This document shows positions 54,917-64,000 of a stretch of 64,000 nt of DNA, piece after piece. The stretch is from the NCBI GenBank assembly GCA_018806915.1, contig JAGKQI010000100.1:744001-808000 (forward strand), written 5' to 3'. Origin of the DNA: Phytophthora colocasiae. Its lineage: Eukaryota; Oomycota; Peronosporomycetes; Peronosporales; Peronosporaceae. Each line of letters starts with the position of its first letter. Positions within the stretch are counted from its first letter, which is position 1. The notes beneath the pieces are model-generated. The model saw only the letters and a list, made by a program, of their open reading frames with translations. It did no database searches and had not been told where the DNA came from. Made by a program: the position numbers and the translations under genes.

Positions 54917-55435
54917 TTGAGCTCTTCGAAGCGTGAGTTTGTTGATCCCGGACGCCGTCCGGACTACGTGTGCACACACTCGTTAAAGCAACTTCTTTTT
55001 AAGCAACTTCTGCAACTTTATTATCAGCACCTTCTGCAACTTCCGCAACTTCCGCAACTTCCGCAACTTCCGCAACTTCCGCAACTTCAGCAACTTTCAC
55101 AATTAGTTCCGAACATATCTTTAACCGAAGTGAACCGCAGAACCGGACCGCGGTCAAAGATCGGAATCAAAAGTCGTGCATTCTTGAATTTGCAGCGTAA
55201 GGGGAAATGGAGCAGCAAGGCAAGAGGCAGAAAAAACACAAGGGCAAGAAAGCCGAAAAAAAAGAGCGCAAAAGACGTAAGATTTAAACGGTACATTCAA
55301 AATATCAAATGTGTACCTGAACAAGTCGACTTTATACTAGGGCGCTATGCAAGCGAAGATGAATCGGATTCAAGGACGGATAAGAGCAAGAAGAAGAAAA
55401 CGAAGAAGCACGCTAAACACAAACGTGGGTCGTAA
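54917..55435 (+). pseudogene. Lys-rich ORF with LPQ repeats, probably part of a MULE remnant
   Basis: An open frame of 172 codons begins at a non-ATG codon. It has a nine-base tandem repeat (CTTCCGCAA units, about 55031-55098) giving LPQ repeats. A very basic tail follows (RKNTRARKPKKKSAKDVRFK, then a run of Lys). I do not recognise a family. It lies directly upstream of a MULE-type DNA-binding fragment and could be its first exon. Confidence 0.35.
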
Positions 55436-55574
55436 ACGAAAGATTCCTATAGTTATTGTTCCTTACTTTTCTGTATTGATTTGATTCGAAGCATCAACCC
55501 CAAGACGCACCCTGACAGCCGATGAGCACGAATCCGAAGACTCAGAGAACATACCTCCAACACAACCGACCATT

Positions 55575-55919
55575 TTGCCATGTAACTATCATGATGATTT
55601 TTTTTACAAATGCTCACGTGAATCTGACAATTTGTACTTTCTAGCTGGTGAAGTCATCCCACAACCCATTCGAAATCTAAAACCATCCGTTGGCGGACTG
55701 GAATTTGATTCTTGGGATTCTTTTGAAACCTACTGGAATCAGTATCAAGAGGAGAATTTGATTTCGTATCGTTGTCGTGATTCGGCAACAATACAAAACT
55801 TCAATAGCCGTCATCCCAACAATCAGATTCCTGTAGGATTCAGGTACGCATTCAAGAAATATGCCTGTAAGCTAGGCTGTCGACAGAAATCAAGAGGAAC
55901 AGGAAAAGTGCAGTTATAG
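55575..55919 (+). pseudogene. MULE-type transposase N-terminal fragment (FAR1-like)
   Basis: The segment GLEFDSWDSFETYWNQYQEE followed by YRCRDSATIQNFNSRHPNNQ and FKKYACKLGCRQKSRGTGK resembles the zinc-binding N-terminus of Mutator-like transposases (FAR1/ZSWIM type). It stops at 55917, and no transposase core follows. It is either a truncated element or a captured module. Confidence 0.55.
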
Positions 55920-56395
55920 TGAAATTCTCTGTCACCGTATTGGAGTAATTGACTTTTTACTTAGTACATCAGAAGAAATGTCAGTGTAGTAGTGCATGTT
56001 TGCCCAGATGTACTTGCAATGAAGACGAACGAGTACTGGGTCAGGAGAAGGGCTCTTTACCTTGGCCGTTGTTTCTAAACGTGCTGCAAGGTGCACAATG
56101 TGCTCGCAGTTGTTGTAGAAGTTGTTCCAAGGTGCTTGAAGTTGTTCCAAGGTGCACAAGAAAACGTTGCCGAAGGTGCTTAAAGGCGCGCAACTTCTGC
56201 ACTTAAGGTGCGTGAAGGTGCTGGAAGGTGCACACGTTGCTTCAACAGAAGTTGCTTTAACGAGAGTCTACGTGTGCAAGTCTTCGTTGGTCGAGGACAC
56301 TACCGACCTTCGTCAGCTAAGTGCGAATAGGAAGTTCGTACCCGACTTAAGTGCGGTTCGCATTAAGTTCGGCTCTGACAACTTCAACGTCAACC
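55920..56395. other. Leader region upstream of the third chromovirus gag
   Basis: Repeats of GAAGTTGTTCCAAGGTGC-like sequence occur at about 56117-56160. I could not define a 5' LTR or primer-binding site here. Confidence 0.35.
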
Positions 56396-57655
56396 ATGTC
56401 GGGGACACGCTACACTGTGGACTCTGATGGAGATGTGGAGATGTCGATACCTCAACCGATTTTCGAGGTCATCAAGGCACCCGAGCTGACCAGCTGGGAG
56501 CATGCCGCTCTGGTTGAGTGGCACCGTGAGTGGGAACGGTACGTCGAGAAGATGCGCCACCGCTGCACTACAACTGGTGAAACGTATGAAAACGTTGTAG
56601 CCACCGTGAAAGGCTCTGTAAGACGCCAGACGCTAAAGAACCTGGCCATGTATGTGCTTAAGAAGCCCATTGCCTCCGTCACCGATGCTGACATCATGGG
56701 AGTCGTGGAGGCACGCTGCCGTACCCTCAAGAATGAGTTCGTACCCGACGTCTCGTCCTTGTTCCGTGCGAACTTAAGGATGGATCTGACGATCGATGAC
56801 AGTGACGCACGGATTTTCCGTTACTATGAGGACTTCAACGGGATCGTGGAGGACAATGGTCTACAAGGGCTGATGGGAGCAGATGACAAGCAAGAGGCTA
56901 ACTACAAGAACAGGATGAAGGCTCGCTGCCGAATTCTAGTCGAAAATCTGCAGCCCACCATCCTCAAGGCCCAAATCGATCGACTTATCGAGTTAGAGAG
57001 GCGTGACTGTAAGTCAGATGATGTTGCCCTCTTTGATTTGATATTGGAACATGCGAAAGTCCAACAGCGCTTCCATCGGATTTCGCAGGACCATGCGGGA
57101 AAAACTGACGCCAAGGCGGCGAAGACCGACCGCAAGCCACCACGATCCACTGGCGATCGCACAGGCTCGAAGCCAGCGCCTCGCTCTGCAACTCCATCAC
57201 TACGTGCCCCAGGGGCCGCTGCGTCAACATCGTTGCCTCCCCGGGCTCCCCCTCGTGATGGTTGTCTAGTGTGCAAGGGAGCCCATTGGCTCAATGACTG
57301 CCCGACGGCTACGGAAGCGCAGCGGGCTGAAGCGCTGAAGAAGTTTCGTGAAGACAAGGAGCGCCGTGCCAGTACCTCAAGATCTAAGGCTGCCCGGTAC
57401 CTGGCCCCGGCTGGATCTGTGCGTGTCAATGGACTGCTGGAGGTGAAGTACCTGCCTGATACTGGCGCTGATAAAAGTGTGGTTCCACGAGGCATTGTGG
57501 ACTCGCTTGTCGCTGTGCAGCCAACGCTACAAGTGACCCCGCTCAACCCGAAATGGCTGATGGACGCCGCTTGGTGTGTGTCCACGAAGTGCTGCTGGAT
57601 CTCGAGCTATCTACCATTGCAGGGTCTGTCTCTATGCGGTCTGTGCCGTGTCTAA
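56396..57655 (+). CDS. gag: Gag-protease of the third chromovirus
   Basis: The frame runs from the ATG at 56396 through Gag (SWEHAALVEWHREWERY), a zinc knuckle CLVCKGAHWLNDC (C-X2-C-X3-H-X4-C) and a basic linker into protease (KYLPDTGADKSVVPRG) with no stop between. This shows that gag and pol form one frame in this family, unlike the TGA-interrupted relative at 40902. The frame is lost near 57550, after which pol continues one frame over. Confidence 0.88.
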   Translation: MSGTRYTVDSDGDVEMSIPQPIFEVIKAPELTSWEHAALVEWHREWERYVEKMRHRCTTTGETYENVVATVKGSVRRQTLKNLAMYVLKKPIASVTDADIMGVVEARCRTLKNEFVPDVSSLFRANLRMDLTIDDSDARIFRYYEDFNGIVEDNGLQGLMGADDKQEANYKNRMKARCRILVENLQPTILKAQIDRLIELERRDCKSDDVALFDLILEHAKVQQRFHRISQDHAGKTDAKAAKTDRKPPRSTGDRTGSKPAPRSATPSLRAPGAAASTSLPPRAPPRDGCLVCKGAHWLNDCPTATEAQRAEALKKFREDKERRASTSRSKAARYLAPAGSVRVNGLLEVKYLPDTGADKSVVPRGIVDSLVAVQPTLQVTPLNPKWLMDAAWCVSTKCCWISSYLPLQGLSLCGLCRV

Positions 57656-60600
57656 TATTGGCAGGTGGAGGCGACGAGCTGCTGCTCGGGCGGGATGCTT
57701 TGAAGGAGTTAGGTATTGATGTTGAACGCCAAGTAGCACAACTTGCTGGCCCGCTACCACTTTCAGTTGAAGATGATGAGTTTCCGGTTGGTGATGGACT
57801 GGAGGCGGACCAAGTAGTGGAGGAGCCAATCACGACACTGGATCAATTAATAGCACGGGCTGTCTCTAATGGTCTCCCTCCAGAGCACGCAGCCGTCGTA
57901 AATGACGTGCTGTCCCAGTTCCCAGATATATGGCGTGATGCCGTCAGCTCAGACCCGCCAGCTCGTGTGGAGCCTCTCCAAGTGACACTGAAGAGTGGAG
58001 CAGTCCCGCACCGCACGTCACCGAGGAAATACGCGCCGCTGCAGGCACAGTTTATTCGTGAATATGTAAAATCACTTGTGGATAACAACCTGGTGGAGAA
58101 AAACAACGCCTCGCGATGGGCCTGCGCTGTTGTGCCGGTGCGCAAGCCAGGATCACGAGACAAGTTTCGACTCACGATAGACTACCGACCAGTTAATCGT
58201 GTCACTATCCCAATTGCTGGAGCCATGCCATCAGCAGCGACGATAGCCGAGGCCTTGGAAGGCAAGAAGGTGTTTGGCAACATGGATTTTACGCACGGCT
58301 TCTGGCAACTTCCTCTGGCCGAGGAAAGCCGTGAGATTTTCTCTTTTATCACCGAAGATGGTGTCTTCACTCCCAACCGCGTCCCCCAAGGTGCAATGGA
58401 CTCCGCCCTACATTTCCAAGGCGAGATGCAACGTGTACTGGCGCCACTCATCCCCCACTCTGCGCTCGTGTGGGTTGATGATGTCATTTTGTACGCGCAT
58501 ACAGTACAGGAATTCATTGACGTGCTCAAGGATTTTTTTTCGCTCGTGTCTGCTGCCAACCTGAAGCTGAACATGAGCAAGTGCTCACTTTTCTCATTGG
58601 AGGTGCTATGGTGTGGACGACTCATCAGTGGAGCAGGCATTCGACACGACCCAAACCGTGTGCAAGCGCTGTCCACGCTCCCCTTGCCGGCTACGGTTGC
58701 CGACTTGCAGCAGTATTTCGTGTGCGCTACTACGTGGTTACAAGACTCGCTACCGGACTACTCTCGCATGATCGCACCCCTCCAAGAAAAACTTAATGCC
58801 GAGAAGAAACGCATTGGTGGTCGCAGCCGGAATGCGCTCAATGTGTCCACAGTGTGGTCTGTGTCCGAGGAACAGCGTACCAGGCGATGCTAGCGCTGGT
58901 CCGTGACTCCGCCCTGATGGCTACACCGGACCCAGAGGCAGAGCTCCTGGTGTTCACCGACGCCAGCCTCACGGGATACTCGATTATTGTGACTCAGGTC
59001 TCTGAGTGGAAGCCGAATGTCCCGGTTGCACAGCAGCAGCATCAATTGATTATCTGCAAGGGAGGTACTTTCAAGCACAACGAGCTCAATTGGACTATCG
59101 TGGAGAAGGAGGCATACCCGATTGTCAAAGCCTGCCACGAACTGGAATACTTACTGCTTCGTCCCAAGGGATTTCGACTCTACTGCGACCACGCCAACTT
59201 AATCTACATCTTTGCACCCCATGATGAACTGGAAAAGCACGTTCGCGATCGTCTTCAACGCTGGGCAATGCGGCTGTGTGGGCTCCATTACGTCATCGAG
59301 CACATATCGGGTGAAAACAACGTCTGGGCAGATATTGTTTCCCGCTGGCACGCTCGTGAAGTGGTCAAACTCGCTGCAGTGCAAACGCGCAGCCGCCGCA
59401 CGCCACCAATGACTGAAATCTCGCAGTTGAGACCGCTTGCAGACGATTCGTTCCAGTTCCCTACTCTCGACGATATCCGCCAAGCACAGCAAGACTCCGG
59501 TCGGGAGCATTCTAAGCTACGAGTTGCTTTGGAGGAGGTGGATGGAGTGGTCACGATCGACGGTCGTCCGTGGATCCCTAATGGAGCAAAAGAGCTACTC
59601 GCACGCTTATTTGTGGTTGCACATGCCGGATCTCATGGCCACCGAGGCCAAGAACCGATGCGGGCCATCCTGGAAGAACGCTTTTGGATTGCTCGTGTCG
59701 GAGACAAAACTGAAAAGTTTGTTCGCGAATGTTTGCTTTGCAAGCATGTCAAGGGACCAGGGTTTGGTAATTTTCCGTAACTATTGCCGATATTGGCAAT
59801 GTCATATTGCAATAATTTATTGCTCCTCAACCCCAATAACATGCAATTTTTTATATAGGTCAATCTTGGCTATAGCCAAATGTCGTTGACATGTGTGGTT
59901 GTTTTGGCAATGGATGGTAGCGAGAACTATCGCCAAACGGGTGGTGTGGCCACGTTTGCACACAGGGCACACGGGTTATTACAGTAACTGAAATACTACT
60001 GTAGTATATTATATCAGTTGATTTGTGTGTTGTATGTATGATGTCGAGGAATTCGGACTATGACTCGTGTGTGTTGGTTAAAGAGGTTGGACGCGGTGGG
60101 AGGGTTCTCGAGGTAACCCCTCCTGAATCCAGGCGCATCGACAGCAACCAACTCGTTCAAAAACTCATGAGAAAAGACGACATAGTGTCACATATTCATG
60201 TGACCTACTGACTTGGTTGACATTGTCGAAAAAATTGGCAATAACTCAATTATTTATTGGCTTGGATGAAGGCGTCCAATCCGTATGATATTGTATTTTT
60301 CCTATCCCTGCAAGGGACCTCGGATCATTCCTCGCCCGTATGGACCGACATTGACGGTAAACAAGCGGAACGAAGCCCTACACTACGACTTTTTGTACCT
60401 GGGAAGTGGCTACGGGGACACGGATTTTCTCCTTGTTATGAAGGACCAATTGACTCACTTCTGTGAGTTGTTCCCGTGTGCTACGCCCACCGCGTTCGTA
60501 GCTGCTGAGGCACTATCGTTCTGGTGTGCACGCTACGGAGTGCCAGAAATGCTGATATCGGACCAAGGGAGTCACTTTCGCAACGAAACTATCAAGCATC

Positions 60601-61478
60601 TGTGTGCAAGAATGAAGATCCAACAAGAATTTTCCCCAGTGTATTCCCCATGGTTGAATGGCACTGTGGAGCGGCTGAACAAGGACGTCCTTCAGGAGGT
60701 GAGAGCGCTGCTTCTGGAGTACAACCTGGACCTACACGAATGGCCCTACCTGCTTCCGGTACTTCAGTCAAATTTGAATCACACCCCAGTTCGAACGCTC
60801 GGTCAGCATTCGCCTGTCGAACTGTTCATGGGACTCCCAGCTGCATCACCACTAGATGCGATCGTCGGACGCCGCGATAACGCTGACCACTTTGTGGTCG
60901 TCAACCTGGATAATGTGGCTGAACACCTGGAGTCCTTACGTCGGTCTCTCCAAGAGATGCACAGGGAGGTGATCGAGAACAAGGAGCGACGCCGGCTGCA
61001 GGATATGGCTGCTCACAAGGGCACTCCTGCGAATTTTGATGTGGGTGATTTTGTCTTGTGGTCTCGTGTTGACCAAAGACTCCCCTCCAACAAGTTGCTG
61101 GGCCAGTGGCTCGGCCCCTTTAAGGTGGTTGAAGCGAAGCAGCACTCCTTCCTGATCAAGCACCTCATTACTGGACGAGAGTACGATGTACATGCTTCTC
61201 GACTACGGTTCTACTGCGATGAGAATCTTAACCAATCGGCTGAACTGCTAGAACTTGTCTCCAGCCAAGGCATGATGCTAGGAGTGGAAGCAATCCGCGA
61301 CCACCGCTACAATCAAGCTCTAGGTCGGTGGGAACTACTGGTTTCCTGGGTTGGTCTTCAGGCGATCGAAGATTCTTGGGAGCCGTTTGCTACACCGTTG
61401 CAAGATGTCCCGACGAAGGTCGACGAGTATGTCGCCACAACGGATCCCGATGACGAGCTTCGCAACCAGGTCGACTAG
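57553..61478 (+). pseudogene. pol: Pol of the third chromovirus, frameshifted and split
   Basis: Reverse transcriptase (TIDYRPVNRV, PNRVPQGAMDSALHF, LVWVDDVILYAHT near 58465) lies in the frame 57553-58893. RNase H (LLVFTDASLTGYS) and the integrase finger (HAGSHGHRGQ, CLLCKHVKGP) follow a shift near 58870. After the inserted element the frame resumes at 60320 with RIIPRPYGP, the integrase core (HYDFLYLG, ISDQGSHFRNE, YSPWLNGTVERLNKD) and a chromodomain (WELLVSWVGLQAIEDSWEP). Taking the 9-bp duplication once restores the reading frame across the insertion. Confidence 0.9.
59759..60310. mobile_element. Small non-autonomous element with 9-bp target duplication (MULE-like)
   Basis: CAAGGGACC flanks the insertion at 59750-59758 and 60311-60319. 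The 552-bp insert starts AGGGTTTGG and, read inverted from the right, CAGGGATAGG, so the ends are only loosely alike. ATTGCC/GGCAAT inverted repeats and TTGCCAA-type motifs recur. A 9-bp duplication is characteristic of Mutator-like elements. There is no transposase. A 60-codon ORF inside has no recognisable content. Confidence 0.8.
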
Positions 61479-61514
61479 CTCAATTCAGCTGTCACGTCCA
61501 AGCTTTGGGAGGCT

Positions 61515-61683
61515 ATGTCGGCAAGCGTACGGCACTGCTTCAAGCTTTGGTCGCGTCAGCATACAATGAGTCCAAGCCCCGGTCAACGCAGGCGTTGAGG
61601 ATGGCGAGGCACGCGCCTTCATCCCTACCAGCGAAGGAGAGGTTTACGTCACTGCGCCGGATTGGATCAGGGGCACACTGCAC
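61515..61683 (+). repeat. 169-bp direct repeat, right copy (candidate short LTR)
   Basis: Identical by eye to 54584-54752. It begins 36 bp after the chromovirus stop codon. Confidence 0.6.
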
Positions 61684-62090
61684 CGTGTCGCGAGTCGGTC
61701 TTGGGCGGGACGGTAGACGCTGCGGGTTACAAGTAGAACGGAACGGTAGAGCGATAAAAGCGCACCACAAAAAGTAAAGAAAAATATAAAAAGCGATTAT
61801 TCTTTGACTTGGGGCTTGTGCTGCGGTGCCCAAGGTAAATTCACGACTGACCTCCACCAGCACGCCCTTCCTTCACTGTTTTCCAACGTCTCACGTCCTC
61901 CAGAGTCCTCTTCCTTGTCCTTCCCGGGTCCGTACCTCCTCGACGGTACCACTCACCCCTTCCTCACACATACTCGGGGCGCTGTTAAGCCCAGCGTAGC
62001 TCTAGTCCATGTCTTCCGTCCTTGGCATCAGCTCACACGCAACCTGGCGCACGCTCCACGCTCTTTCTTGGCTGCGCAGACCTCGTTTCC
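61684..62090. other. Unassigned stretch before the membrane-protein ORF
   Basis: I see no supported gene. An A-rich stretch at about 61770-61800 could lie near a transcript end of the minus-strand ORF. Confidence 0.35.
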
Positions 62091-63311
62091 CTAGCAATAG
62101 CGGCGCGCACTCACCCTCGTGCTGGCTGCGACCGGGGCCGGCTCGAACAACTCCTCGCCATACATATGGTCTTCCGCAATGCGACGGGTCGTGGATCGGG
62201 TTTCAGAGGGGGAACGGTCGGGACCGTACCCGAGACGGTGGCCACCGTTCGCACTCGGGACATCCTCCCTGACTGAAACTCGACGCCCACGTCGAGCGGC
62301 TCGCTCTCGAGCAGCAGCAGTGAGCTCGTCCCTTTGCACTTGTTCCTTCAGCTCCTGTCTCTCTGCTTCCCACTTCCGACCGATATTCACGCGGGGTCTA
62401 GGCCCTACGCAACCGTCTTGACGCCAGAACGCTTCACTCAGACGCTCGGCTTGCTCTTGATCCTTCAGATCTTTAACCCACTGGGCGTAACGGTCCCCAG
62501 CCATTTCAAAAGGCGTCAGACCTCCTGAAGATGCTTCGTAATAACGGAGAGCCCTACTCGCAAAACCCACGACGACGACAGCACCGCTCACTCTTATTGT
62601 ATCATAGTCGAACACGAACCCGTCCTCGGACGCTAAGCCACCGTCCGCCAATGCGTAGTTCAGGACGGTTAGTAACACTCCGACCCCCGACACTCCGTAG
62701 CAGGCCCATTCCAACAGTTCATACACATACACTACCGTGTAGAATACCGCATATAGCGTTAGCGACGTAAACGCCCAGAAACCACGACCGGCACAGCACG
62801 CCCTATCAACCGTCCTCCGGCACTCCACTTGCGAACCGTTCCAATATTTCACGGAGGAACGGCAGCCTAGTTCCAAGACGTCCGGTACGAACACGCACCA
62901 CAGGGCATGGAAAGCCTCCAACCACTTGTACAGCAGGCGTCCCAGGCCGTGTAGATGTTCTTCTCTAACTTCCAGTATAGTCAATGGTGCCAGCCACAAT
63001 GCTTCGTACATCTTCCACCGACGCTCGGACGGAGAGTTGTGAAGAAGCACGCTCCGACTAACAACCCGACGGTAGCTCTTGATGCTTTCCTTGGCGATAT
63101 CTGCCCACTTGTACGAGAAACAGAAAGCCGTCCATCCCAACCGCGCCACTATGTTCCAAAGGGGCTTGGTAATCAACCAGAGGAGCACACCCCCGAGCGC
63201 CCACAGCAATCCTAACCAGTGGTAGCGAACGAGGTGCCACACCAGCACAGTAGACGAGCGTACCATCCATAGGCACCATTCCATAACTCCCTCAGCCGAG
63301 TCGTCCTCCAT
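62091..63311 (-). CDS. Multi-pass membrane protein of unknown function
   Basis: An intact 406-residue frame from an ATG at 63311 to a TAG. Hydrophobic segments that could span a membrane lie at about residues 30-52 (WLGLLWALGGVLLWLI), 175-200 (FWAFTSLTLYAVFYTVVYVY), 203-220 (YGVSGVGVLLTVLNYAL) and 235-255 (SGAVVVVGFASRAL). The C-terminal 140 residues are hydrophilic, with a charged helical part (DLKDQEQAERLSEAF, EAERQELKEQVQ) and an Arg-rich, disordered tail. I recognise no family. It is divergent to the ORF at 63570. Lying in repeat-rich DNA, it could belong to a retroelement in an env-like or antisense position, but that is speculation. Confidence 0.55.
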   Translation of the reverse strand: MEDDSAEGVMEWCLWMVRSSTVLVWHLVRYHWLGLLWALGGVLLWLITKPLWNIVARLGWTAFCFSYKWADIAKESIKSYRRVVSRSVLLHNSPSERRWKMYEALWLAPLTILEVREEHLHGLGRLLYKWLEAFHALWCVFVPDVLELGCRSSVKYWNGSQVECRRTVDRACCAGRGFWAFTSLTLYAVFYTVVYVYELLEWACYGVSGVGVLLTVLNYALADGGLASEDGFVFDYDTIRVSGAVVVVGFASRALRYYEASSGGLTPFEMAGDRYAQWVKDLKDQEQAERLSEAFWRQDGCVGPRPRVNIGRKWEAERQELKEQVQRDELTAAARERAARRGRRVSVREDVPSANGGHRLGYGPDRSPSETRSTTRRIAEDHMYGEELFEPAPVAASTRVSARRYC

Positions 63312-63569
63312 GCCAACACCAATTGCAAAGTGCTTAGCAGTTCCATATAGCTTCTCCGTCCCGCTAGTCCGTGGTCAACAATCTCCATTAGATGTGTACC
63401 GTGTCCCACATCACTCAACTGTCAGATCCGGTTCTTTCCTCTAAATTTCCTGGTCCCCAACTGGCGTATCAACCGCAGTCTCGCGACATCAATCACAGAG
63501 GCAGGGCATCAGGCGTCTCACTCGTCAGTCCCGCATTCGCCTCCAGTCTCCAAAGTTACCCCCGCCACC
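63312..63569. promoter_or_regulatory. Shared upstream region of a divergent ORF pair
   Basis: 258 bp separate the start codons of the minus-strand membrane protein and the plus-strand ORF. Any bidirectional promoter would lie here. I see no clear motif. Confidence 0.35.
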
Positions 63570-64000
63570 ATGCCGAAATCCCCAGAGTCAAACAAGAAAG
63601 CCATCGTTGGTCGTCTCCGCGCCCGCCTGGACTCCATGGCCAAGTCCAGCGACGCGGACAAGTCTCTCGCCGCCCAAGTGGACTTCTACACGCAGCTCCG
63701 TTCTCTCCTAGCCATTAACGACGCCTCCACAGGCCTTGAAGCCCTCGATAACCTCGCTCTCTCCATCGTCACTGCTGACGGGACGGTTCCTTCCGTTCTT
63801 AGTGAAGTAGTAACGCTCCTACCCGCTCCGGACTCCATGCGATCAGGCAGTCCTCCGCCACATTCCCTCTTCAATCCGTCCTCCTCTTCCAAGCGTCCAG
63901 CCACCCGAGACTCCTCCAAGTCCAGCCCTCTAGCCAAGAAGCAACGCACCAGCAGCTCGTCATCTCCATCTCCCGCGCCCAGCAAACTGGCTTACAAGTT
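63570..64000 (+). CDS. Unrecognised Ser/Pro-rich protein, 5' part (runs off the window)
   Basis: The frame opens at an ATG in a strong GCCACC-ATG context and stays open for the remaining 431 bases. The first 75 residues look helical (RLRARLDSMAKSSDADKSLA, VDFYTQLRSLLAIND). Then comes a Ser/Pro/Lys-rich stretch with a possible nuclear signal (PLAKKQRTSSS). C-rich codon third positions set it apart from the AT-richer host genes. It could be a retroelement Gag N-terminus or a host protein. Confidence 0.5.
   Translation, partial: MPKSPESNKKAIVGRLRARLDSMAKSSDADKSLAAQVDFYTQLRSLLAINDASTGLEALDNLALSIVTADGTVPSVLSEVVTLLPAPDSMRSGSPPPHSLFNPSSSSKRPATRDSSKSSPLAKKQRTSSSSSPSPAPSKLAYK

Larger units (their letters stand above)
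56396..61478 (+). mobile_element. Ty3/gypsy chromovirus, third element (coding part)
   Basis: The gag-pol region belongs to the same family type as 39449-45176: the same knuckle spacing, the same order and a chromodomain at the end. Its true ends are uncertain. The 169-bp repeats at 54584 and 61515 may be LTRs, and a purine-rich TTGGGAGG precedes the right one. If so, the leader is swollen by MULE-derived sequence. A small transposon splits its integrase at 59759-60310. Confidence 0.8.

Noticed and set aside
55031..55098. LPQ-encoding nine-base repeat as a functional repeat protein
   Set aside because: The frame lacks a convincing start, and the neighbouring sequence looks like a decayed transposon.
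59437..59889. A separate gene across the chromovirus RNase H/integrase border
   Set aside because: It is an alternate frame of pol running into the inserted element.

Overview
This looks like a eukaryotic, repeat-rich, gene-sparse region of an oomycete genome, most likely Phytophthora or a close relative. Host genes have few, short introns (58-67 nt). The window holds Ty3/gypsy chromoviruses, Ty1/copia elements, piggyBac-like, hAT-like and MULE-like DNA transposons. Host families include an acyl-CoA oxidase, bZIP-like proteins with a large C-terminal domain, and arrestin-like proteins. There is no bacterial operon structure. The species assignment is inference.

Layout. (1) 1-6305: a chromovirus (copy 1, minus strand, cut by the window edge) sitting in a decayed copia fragment (6306-7110). 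(2) 7428-13562: an acyl-CoA oxidase pseudogene split by a piggyBac-like element, PB1 (8080-12222), at a TTAA site. (3) 14183-15526: an intact BAHD acyltransferase. (4) 15681-30061: a bZIP-like gene (A) split by a copia element (16498-29598), which is itself split by a second chromovirus copy (17832-25697). Target-site duplications and identical LTRs make the order of insertion readable. (5) 30361-33793: a tandem bZIP-like paralogue (B, with one premature TAG) and a full-length acyl-CoA oxidase. (6) 33830-37286: two tandem arrestin-like genes, one split by a hAT-like remnant and one intact. (7) 38058-38726: a MYB SHAQKYF-type regulator. (8) 39432-53794: a second, very large piggyBac-like element, PB2. 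It has TTAA duplications, short terminal repeats, a transposase with all three catalytic Asp, a DOT1-like methyltransferase gene and pieces of at least three host genes. A different chromovirus (39449-45176) is nested 17 bp inside its left end. (9) 53800-61700: hAT and MULE remnants and a third chromovirus whose integrase is split by a small element with a 9-bp target duplication. (10) 62091-64000: a divergent pair, a multi-pass membrane protein and an unrecognised ORF that runs off the window.

How it fits together. The host genes form a tandem-duplication cluster (acyl-CoA oxidase x2, bZIP-like x2, arrestin x2). In each pair at least one copy is broken, usually by a transposon. The two points most worth following up are PB2, which appears to carry a chromatin-methyltransferase-like gene with its transposase, and the accessory reading frame on the antisense strand of the chromovirus, overlapping the pol linker and chromodomain. 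Copies 1 and 2 of that chromovirus differ mainly by one-base indels in homopolymers, so some frameshifts reported here may be base-calling errors.
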